From: Tanypteryx hageni
Taxonomy: Eukaryota; Arthropoda; Insecta; Odonata; Petaluridae
DNA length: 64,000 bases
Direction: 5' to 3'
Assembly (NCBI GenBank): GCA_028673005.1
Contig: CM054116.1
Location: 34,196,854-34,260,853, forward strand
This document shows positions 23,401-32,400 of this stretch, one piece after another; within the stretch, counting starts at the first letter, position 1; every line of letters begins with the position of its first letter. The notes below the pieces were generated by a model. It worked only from the letters and a program-made list of their open reading frames with translations. It had not been told where the DNA came from and did no database searches. Made by a program: the position numbers and the translations under genes.

Positions 23401-26400
23401 AACAGCAAACACGGGAAGCAAAACAGTGCATTTTTTACTTCACAGCCGCAAAGCCAACTTTTCCATTGGTACCATTCAGAATTAAAGCTACGAATATATT
23501 TCTTGTTGTTGCTTTTGCCTGGCTGAGATATTAGAATATCAGGTGTTGAACGACCTCTTTTCTTAGCTGTTGAAGTTCACTTACAGTCACAGAACTTATT
23601 TCTTGGGGATGCAAGGCCATGGTTAAAGTTTTCTGTTAAATAAAAGAACTGAAAAAAAATGAATCAAATAGAATAGCTGGAAGTAGAATAATAATCTAAT
23701 TCTACACTCTTCTACACTTTATCACATTCAAGAATATGGTTCACGGTTTTTAAGCACAACACACGCTGAGTAAAAAAAAACTTCCTTCCACCATCACACC
23801 AGAGCCGGCACTGAAAGAGCAACAGTGCTCTCTCTACCTGGCAGTCCCGCCTTCCTCCCCACCCCCCCTCCTATGTGCGCATGCGCACAACAGTCAAACA
23901 CCACGTCGCTGGTACTGTGAAGCGCACAGTTCCATACAAAGATTTTTGTATCTTTTTCATAAACTGGGGGATGGCTACTGAAGTACTGACATTAAGCTTA
24001 CATCTACATCTACAGTTTACCCTGCAAGCCACCGCAAGGGTGTGTGGCAGGGGGTGCATTAACACCAAGGGGAAAACTCAAAAATTAGGTCTGGGTTTAT
24101 GCACCTACGCAAGGTTACTTTTGATCGCAAGTTTTATTCTGCTCAGCTATCGTTCTAGGGAAAAATGAGCCTTTGTATCTCTCTGTCCTACAGGCTATCT
24201 CTCTTATTTTTAGAGGATGGTCCATTCTACCTATATAGGTGGGAGTTCTTATTATTTTTTCGACGTCGCTGGAGAAAGTACACGTTCTAAATCTTTCAAG
24301 AAGTTTTAACCAAGCACGTAATCGGCGCTCAGCTAGTGATTCCCATCCTAATTCCTGTATCAAGCCTGTAACGCTTTTATTTCTATCATAACAATTTTTG
24401 ACGAATCTAGCAGCTTTTCGCTGCACTTTCTCTAACTCGGCGATTAAACCTTTCTCGTACGGATCCCATATGCTCGACGCATACTCTAGCAGCGGTCTAA
24501 CTAAAGAAAAGTAACATGTCTCTTTGACTTTTTCTTCGCTTTTACCTACTATCCGTTTGATGAATCCTAGTTTTTGCTTAGCTTTCCCGGATATATTTCG
24601 TATGTGTGTGTCCCACGAGAGGTTACTTGTTAAAATGACACCTAAGTATTTGACGGATTCGGATAATTTTAGATGTACGCCTTCTATACTGTAATTCATC
24701 GCCTCAATTTCTTTGTTTCTCCAGAATCTCATGACGGAACACTTACCTAAGTTCAGCTCTAATTGCCACTCTTTACACCACTCGAGAATTGCGTGTAGAT
24801 CGTTAGAAAGTAATGCTTGATCAGCAGGACTGTTAATCTCTCTGTAAACTACCGTATCATCCGCGAATAACTTGATTTTACTTGTAATAACATTATCTAA
24901 GTCATTTATGTATATAAGGAATAATAGGGGACCGATGACACTTCCCTGTGGAACGCCGGAGGACACGCTGACCGAATCTGATTTAAATCCATCAATGACT
25001 ACCATTTGTTCCCGATCATTGAGAAAGTCCCTGATCCACTCGATTATCTTTCGATTTATTCCACAGGCTTGTAATTTTTTCAATAACTTAATATGAGGGA
25101 CTTTATCGAATGCCTTCCTGAAGTCAAGAAAAACCGCGTCTAGCCTGGTCTTTCGATCACCGGATCGTAGTATATCATGTGCAAACAGAGCGAGCTGTGT
25201 TTCACAAGATCTTGCCTTCCTAAAACCATGCTGATATTTACTGAGCAAGTTCTGGCTATCTAAGAAGTCCATCACAGAACTAACGATGATGTGCTCTAGA
25301 ATCTTGCAAGATATTGAGGTTAGCGAAATCGGCCTGTAGTTTTCTCGGTCGTCTTTTTTCCCGCCTTTATGTAGCGGAGTTATAAACGCTAATTTCCATT
25401 CCTTAGGTATAACGCCATGACTAAGTGACTTACTGAAAACTGTTTCGAGATAAGGTGTTATTTCTAACGCTAATTCCTTTAATACTCTAGCTGGTATCTC
25501 TTCTGGTCCCGGGGATTTATTTGCATTTATGATTTTGAGCTGTTCTGCTATACCTTTCGCTGATATAAGTATATCGTTCATCTTCTCTTTGCTTGGTTCG
25601 GGTGGATCGACCTTCCTTTTCTCCACTTTGGTCGTAAATACGCTTTGAAAAAATGAGTTTAACAAGTTTCCTTTATCAATGCTATCGTAAACTACCTCTC
25701 CTTTGTCGTTTCTTAATGGTGCTACGGTTGGGCGTCGATCTTGAACTTCTCTAACATAAGACCAAAAGATTTTGGGATTTTCGTTTAGATGTTCACAGAG
25801 AATCTTTTTCTTAAAGTTCATTAATGCCTTGCGCATAATCTTTTTAGTCCAAGTCCGACAATTTCTGTACTTGTTTGAAATTGTATTTATTACCTCCTGT
25901 GACATATTATTTTTGGCGCATTTAAGTTTTGAGTGAAGCTTTCTTTGTCTCCTGAGACCACATCTAACCTGCCGATTATACCACCTAGGTTCTCCATTAT
26001 CGGTAATATATTTACTTGGTATGTACGTATTTATACCTGTTCTAATTACTGATAAGAAAGCTTTCCAAGTTTCCTCAACGTTCTTCGTGCTTGCTAATTT
26101 TCTGAAAGTTGCGTAATCTTTAATAAGTTTCTCTTTAAAGTCCGCAAAGTTAGCATTTTTAAATATGTACACTTTTCGCTTAGGCTTGCGATACTTTACG
26201 AATGCTATGTTCAAGATAACTCGGACTACTCGGTGATCGCTGATTCCTTCTTCAATAACTACTTCAGAAACACGTTCAGGGATATTAAGTGCTATTAAGC
26301 TTAAGGAATATATATTGTACTACAAAAATAAAGAAAGAATTAAAGAAAAAAGGACTCGTTATATTAAATGTTAACGATAATATCAAGTGGAAATAGGGGG

Positions 26401-29400
26401 TGCTGCAGTTCCGCTGTGCCTATGCACGAGCCGCCACTGCTTGTGAGATATCATTGCAGTGCAACACATGGATTCGTACACAGTACATGAATGGATGTGA
26501 AAAAGGAAGAGCCACCAGGCCAGAAGTATTTATTAATGGCTTAGAAAAGCCCTCTTTGTGGCAATCCAAATAAGCATATGTTCAGATGATATATGGACTA
26601 GCATTTCTAAGTTTTAGAGGCAGAAGGTACTGTAGCAGACAGAAAAATGTTAAGATAAATTCACCAAAAATGAAATTGTTTCGATGTAAAAATATTTAGT
26701 ATCATTAGAAAATAAAACATCTGCTTATATATTGTAAGCTACTGCTTAGAAATGCCACAGTGGGTTAAATACATAAGCAGCCAAGCTTATATACCACAAA
26801 TGCCAAATATGTGCACAGAAGAACCCTTGTTGAGGGATTACTATTTAATACAAAATATGTATGTTTCAGTAAAAAAAATTGTGAATTCAGGAATTGCCTA
26901 TATCATAGATTAAAATCAACAGTTTGTAAATTGCAGTTAAACATAGCTGAAATAGCTTCAAATTATTGTATTGGTTTTAAGCCACAAAATGAGGTTAATA
27001 GTTCATTTTCTGAAATTTTCATTTTTTAAATCTTCAGGTTCATGATCGATGAAGCCTCGGTGAAATGGTTGGCTGAAATGTGTGATGGTGATGCTCGTAT
27101 TGCTCTCAACAGTTTACACATAGCTTTGCAAGGTATTAAATGTTGCAGTACCTCAGGAAATGACAGTTCTTCAGTAGTTACATTAGAGCATATTAAAGAT
27201 GGAGTAAAAGTAAGTGTCATAAACATTTTAAACTGCTCTAAGTTACTTTCTATATAAATAAACCATCTGGAAAATATTTTCCATGTTTTGAATGAATTTT
27301 AAGTTTATTTTTTAGTGCAAGGTATTTAAGTAGTAAGGTGTGCTTTTACTCCAAAATTGTTATCTCAAATTGGCTTGTATGTTATGATCCAGTTGTCACC
27401 CTTGATACAAATTTTGCCAAACTCATTACTCACTACTGGAAATACTAAATTTCTCAATGTGACAAAAGTTTTCAGGAGTTGTAATCAAGGAAAAATAGTT
27501 GCCTTATAGCCATAAATGCAATAAGTATCTTATTTTTTCTTGTTTTTATCTATCTATTATAATTTTGAATGAAAAACGAGATAAAAATTATAAACAAATA
27601 GCAAATAATTTCTGCTATTAAAGTTGCATTTTTACTGATGCTAATTTCTTTTATGCAGAAGTCTCACATGCTTTATGATAAGAAGGGAGATGAGCATTAC
27701 AATACTATATCTGCATTACATAAATCTGTAAGAGCTGGTGATGATAATGCTGCCCTTTACTGGTTAGCAAGGATGCTAGAGGGAGGTGAGGATCCGCTGT
27801 TTGTGGCAAGGCGATTGGTGCGAGCTGCATCAGAAGATATTGGTTAGTGTGTTGTATTAAAGTTTTGGTAACCTACCAGTCTTAAATAATTTTTAGTCAA
27901 CTCTATAGTCTACATTTTTATTTTTGATATGGATTCATATAAAATAAAAATCTGTCCAGCAATGTTGTCTCTGATATATACCTACAGATGTACAAAGAAA
28001 ATATGATAGAAATTTTTTTTGCAAAACAATTAATGTGCCAGAGAAGATTTTAAGAAAATGATGCCTTTATATCATTTTTAGCCAACTTTCCAAAAAATGG
28101 AAAGTGTTCTTATGAGATCGCCTTGATGCCCATGTGTGTGTGTGTCCCCCCTTAACATCTTCGTGAATCGGCCAATTCCCATGAAACTTGGTGTAAGGCT
28201 ACTCCCCTCAGAGACTACCTCTGGGCCATAATTTATATTCCGAATTTACTGGTCCTGAGTTCGATTCCAGGCGAGTTCTTTACCCATTTGATTTACATGG
28301 TTAATCTAAAATCCACCATGCAGAGAGTTTTTCTTTTGCATTTAAAAATACTTGAGAATTATGATATCGGAGTGGGATTTGTGCTGTTCTAAAGGGAAAA
28401 AAGTGAAGATTCTTATTCTTAGCACACAATTTTGATTTTCAATCGTAATTGTTTGAATCTCTCTCAAAAGCTTTCGTTTAGACATTTTGAAAACAATTTT
28501 TTCGATTTGTTGCTATGGTGATGATTATTGCCAAATCCAGCTGGAGCATAGCCGAGTACACATCCCAGCCATGCTTCGATATTCGCAGCTATCGAGGTAA
28601 CAATCGACCCTTAGGTCGATTCATGCCTATCGGAATCGCGGCAAAAAATATGAATACAGGTTTCTCTCTCTTTATTCGGGTTCGCTTTATACGAATTCGC
28701 TATTATGCGACAAACTTATTGCTACCAGAATTTCTGTTTATGCATATTTGATTCGCTCTTATGTGGTTATGCGGCCAGTCTAATACAAATGATAGAAAGT
28801 TCTCCACTACACCACAAGACGACCATTCAGTCTCTCATTGCCTCATGCTTTGCATACTAATACCACAGTAAAAGAGATGAGAGAGGAGAGGATATTGTAG
28901 AGCGGAGATGAGACTGAGATTTTGTGTAATACTGTTTGAACACACTTGAGAAGCTTTGTCTCCTTGTCCGCGGAACTGGGGTTGGGCCAAGACAACCCTC
29001 CAGCACTTTAAACCTCCACTATTATGTCACTCACAACAGCCACCTCTTGTGCTCTTCTGCTTCCTTTTATAATTTACAGTGTTAATTGTTTTAAGTTTGT
29101 ATTTAGTGCATAAGAAGTCATTATGGAGCAAAAGAAGAGCATCTTGGAAGGGAGTTAGGATTGCTTGTGGAACGTATTTCTATCTTTTACATGTAAATAT
29201 GGGTTCTGCTTATAAGAATTTGCTTTATGTGTCACTTTCCTGGAACGCAACCCCATCATAAAGAGAGGGAACCCTGTACTACATGATGTTGTCAGTATTT
29301 AATTCCATTAAATTCTCAAAACAGTTATGTAATTCAGTGAAAACACAAAATCGTTACAAATTATCATTATTATAATCAAAATCAAAACGATTAATAGCCA

Positions 29401-32400
29401 TAACCAAGAAATGGAAATGGTACCATAATACTGAGGGTTATAAGAGATACCAATGTGTCTCATATAGGTTATCCTATTTCATTGGCATCATCCACTTACG
29501 CACGATGCACCCTGTTCTTACAGACGAGGACCCTGCAAATAGTTTTATACTGTACCCTTCATACATCATGGTACATAACAATGGAAAGTTGTGCCAGCCG
29601 GGTTAGCATGATTGGTAGAATGCCTGCCTGTTAACCCAAAGGTCATGGGTTTGATTCCCGCCTAGGGCATGGATGTTGTGATTGTCTAAGGATTTTTCTG
29701 AATAGAATATTCAGCAGTACGAAATGACATTTGCCATCGATGAACCTAAAAATAAAAATTACTGCTACTATTAACATGAAAATTTGTTAATTTTGAAGGT
29801 TGTATTTATATATTAAAATTGTATTGAAAGGAAAATAGGTGGATTAGTTCTTCTCAGAACTACTTGTTTAATTCTAAATAAATTTTATTAAGCTTATTCT
29901 CACCTCATCTTAGTTGGTTATTCCTATTATAAAGGATTTTTTTACCATTTCAACATGTTTTTGTAAAAGAAAAACGTGCTAAATCACTATCTGTCAGGAC
30001 AGTCAACTTTTTTGTTTTGAGAGATATTTGAAATTCTCTTTGAATTAGATAGCTCAGACCAGTGTAAGCATTTTTCACTGATTCAATTTTCCTGGTAGTT
30101 TATTGACTTTCTGCTAGGTGGCTTCAAAATCGAAAAGTTCAAAACTTTGAAATGGCACTATAGCCAAATTACTGAAGCTAAAGGAGTGATGGAAGGGGTC
30201 TATGTTTAGCGAGGACCAACATTCCAACTGTGCAGGTTGCCTCCTTCCCCAAAGGAAGGCAAGCGAGAACCCTGAAAATTTTTAAGAAAATTTGCATCCA
30301 CCTCTTGCTTTAGCAAAGGTATCTTACTTGTTTATTTTGGTGTGATTCAGTATCTCCACATGTAGGAACAGCAGTGATAATGTTTCAATTTATTTGGCAA
30401 CGTTAAACAATGCATTTCTTATGATTTTTATTGAGGTAAAATTCACATTTCTGCTTTTGTGATTAAATTGATATAAAATATCACTAAAATTTTACAATAA
30501 TATTTTATTTCAATGAGTGATTTTAACCTGTCATTCTAGGATTAGCAGATCCTAATGCTCTGCAGCTTGCTGTCTCTGCTATGCAAGGTTGCCAGCTTTT
30601 GGGAATGCCTGAGTGTGATGTTCTTCTAGCACAGTGTGCAGTTTATCTAGCTAGAGCCCCAAAATCAAGAGAAATGGATAATGCAATTGCAAAAGCAAGA
30701 GAGTGTGTAAGATCTCACAAAGGTCCTTTACCTCCAATCCCCCTACACTTACGAAATGCACCTACCCGCTTAATGAAAGATCTCAGTGAGTATACAAACC
30801 ATTATTATATTTCATTTTATGAAAATATTTTAACTTAAAAGCATTACTATCCAAACAAATATCCATTATTTAAAAAATTTTGCTTACCTTTCACTATATA
30901 TGTTAAACAAGATTTCAGTTTTAAATGAATTTAGAGATATTAACTTTTTAATGGATTTTTTTGTTTGAATGAGCTGGATTTAATAAATGTCCATTTTTAA
31001 CCTACTTTCCAGAATGGAAATAGGCTTATAGTTTTGTCATTGTGTCTGTCTATCCCCCCTATTAATTTTTGAACCAATAGACCGATTTTCATGGCATTTA
31101 GTGGAAATCTCTTATTAGTTGGGTTGTGCTCCCGAGGTTAGTTTTTGTTACGAATATTGAAGTCCCAGGTTCGATTCCAGGAACTGCCCTTCCTATTTGA
31201 TTTACTTGGGTAATCTGAAACCATCGTGCAGGGTAATTTTCTCTTGCACATTAAAATATCTTAGAATTGTAATATCGGAGTGAGTTTAATACTATTCTCT
31301 GAGGAAAGGAATGAAGATTCTAATTGTTATCGTAGAATTTTACCTATTGATTGTATTTCTTAGAATTTCGCATAAATACTGGCATTTTTTCAGTTTTTAT
31401 CACTTATTACAAGAGTGTTGCCATAGCAACAACTATTGTTGGACTCGGATTCGGTATAGCCTAGTATGTATATACACGCATTATTTTTGCCACACCAATA
31501 TGGGTGATCAATTTAGTTTTTTGTTCAAATGTATTTGTAACATTTGATAATGCTAAATTATTAAAATTGGAGAACACAAAGAGCAACATATCTGCTCTGA
31601 TTTTAAAGCTAGTATTAAAGCCAATATAAGTATTAAAATAAATGATTAAATGGAAAGTAGGCATCATAAGTTCCATTCAGATCATCTTGTTCTAATTGCG
31701 ATCAGTGATTCAATATAAATAATGTAACATGCAGTAAGTCCTTGATTTACATCATCCAAATTAATGTTGTTTTGATATAATGTTGTTGTCAAAGTTTGTT
31801 TTTTTCATGTTTGAACTATTTTGGGTTATACTGATTTGTCAGAATATTTTCTTGAATGTAGCTAGGTCTAACCTGAAATATAGTCAAAAGAAATTGCTAA
31901 AATCAAAATAAATGTTAAAGTCACTACAAGCAGAAAACTGCAAAAGTAATGCCACAAAAGAGTTTTCAATACTAACGAATATGTCACAGCCATTCCATGT
32001 GAAAACACTGATGGGAGTATATCTTGCTTATTTTTAATAAGGGCATTGGAAAGTATGGTGTAATAACTGTACAACCGTATTTGAAAGAACGCTGGCTGGA
32101 GAACAGAACGGTGCCATCATTTGATGCTATATTCTATAATAATCCAAGTGGTTGATTAGCCATAAATACATACACATTTGATGCTATAAAATATGTGTGC
32201 AGGAGGTTTTTAGTAAAATCCAAAGTAGTCAGATATTCCTGAGGGACAGGTTGAGAAGTTCACGCCAGCCTGATAATACAAAGTTAATTCACTCCTACAA
32301 ACTTAAAACAGACTGGAAGTGTCATAAAATAGTATTACAATGTAATATAATACAATAACTTTTATTATTTTTATTGTTATCAGATATATTCATGAAAAAA

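Larger units (their letters stand above)
21401..26439 (-). mobile_element. hAT transposon interrupted by a LINE
   Basis: The ends CAGTGGTGGCTCGTAG and (reverse strand) CAGTGGCGGCTCGTGC are flanked by perfect 8-bp duplications CTTGTGAG at 21393-21400 and 26440-26447. Subterminal gggggtgctg motifs face inward on both sides. The transposase lies at 21596-23480 on the minus strand. A LINE (24001-26293) sits between the transposase and the element's 5' end. Without the LINE and its duplicated target, the hAT would be about 2.74 kb, normal for the superfamily. Confidence 0.94.
15907..27037. other. WRNIP1 intron 4 content
   Basis: An 11.1-kb intron and the main TE landing site of the gene. In order: Helitron candidate 16026-17818, 70-bp palindrome 17889-17958, 18-bp array 18743-18862, hAT MITE 19627-20751, and hAT 21401-26439 with a nested LINE. 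A single element end resembling accatattttccggtgtata (minus strand) sits near 19160-19185. The stretches 17960-18740, 18865-19600 and 26450-27037 are otherwise unrecognised AT-rich DNA. Confidence 0.75.
27843..30539. other. WRNIP1 intron 6 content
   Basis: Holds repeat family C copy 1 (28085-28570) and a tRNA-Asn-like SINE (29610-29770). Other stretches, including 28575-29600 and 29775-30539, show short open frames without family motifs. I see nothing else. Confidence 0.6.

Noticed and set aside
21401..26439. Endogenous retrovirus or viral insertion
   Set aside because: The RT present is a non-LTR LINE type, no LTRs, gag or envelope are seen, and the target duplications fit hAT plus LINE.
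29610..29685. Functional tRNA-Asn gene
   Set aside because: The acceptor stem does not pair and a SINE-like tail follows directly; best explained as a tRNA-derived SINE head.
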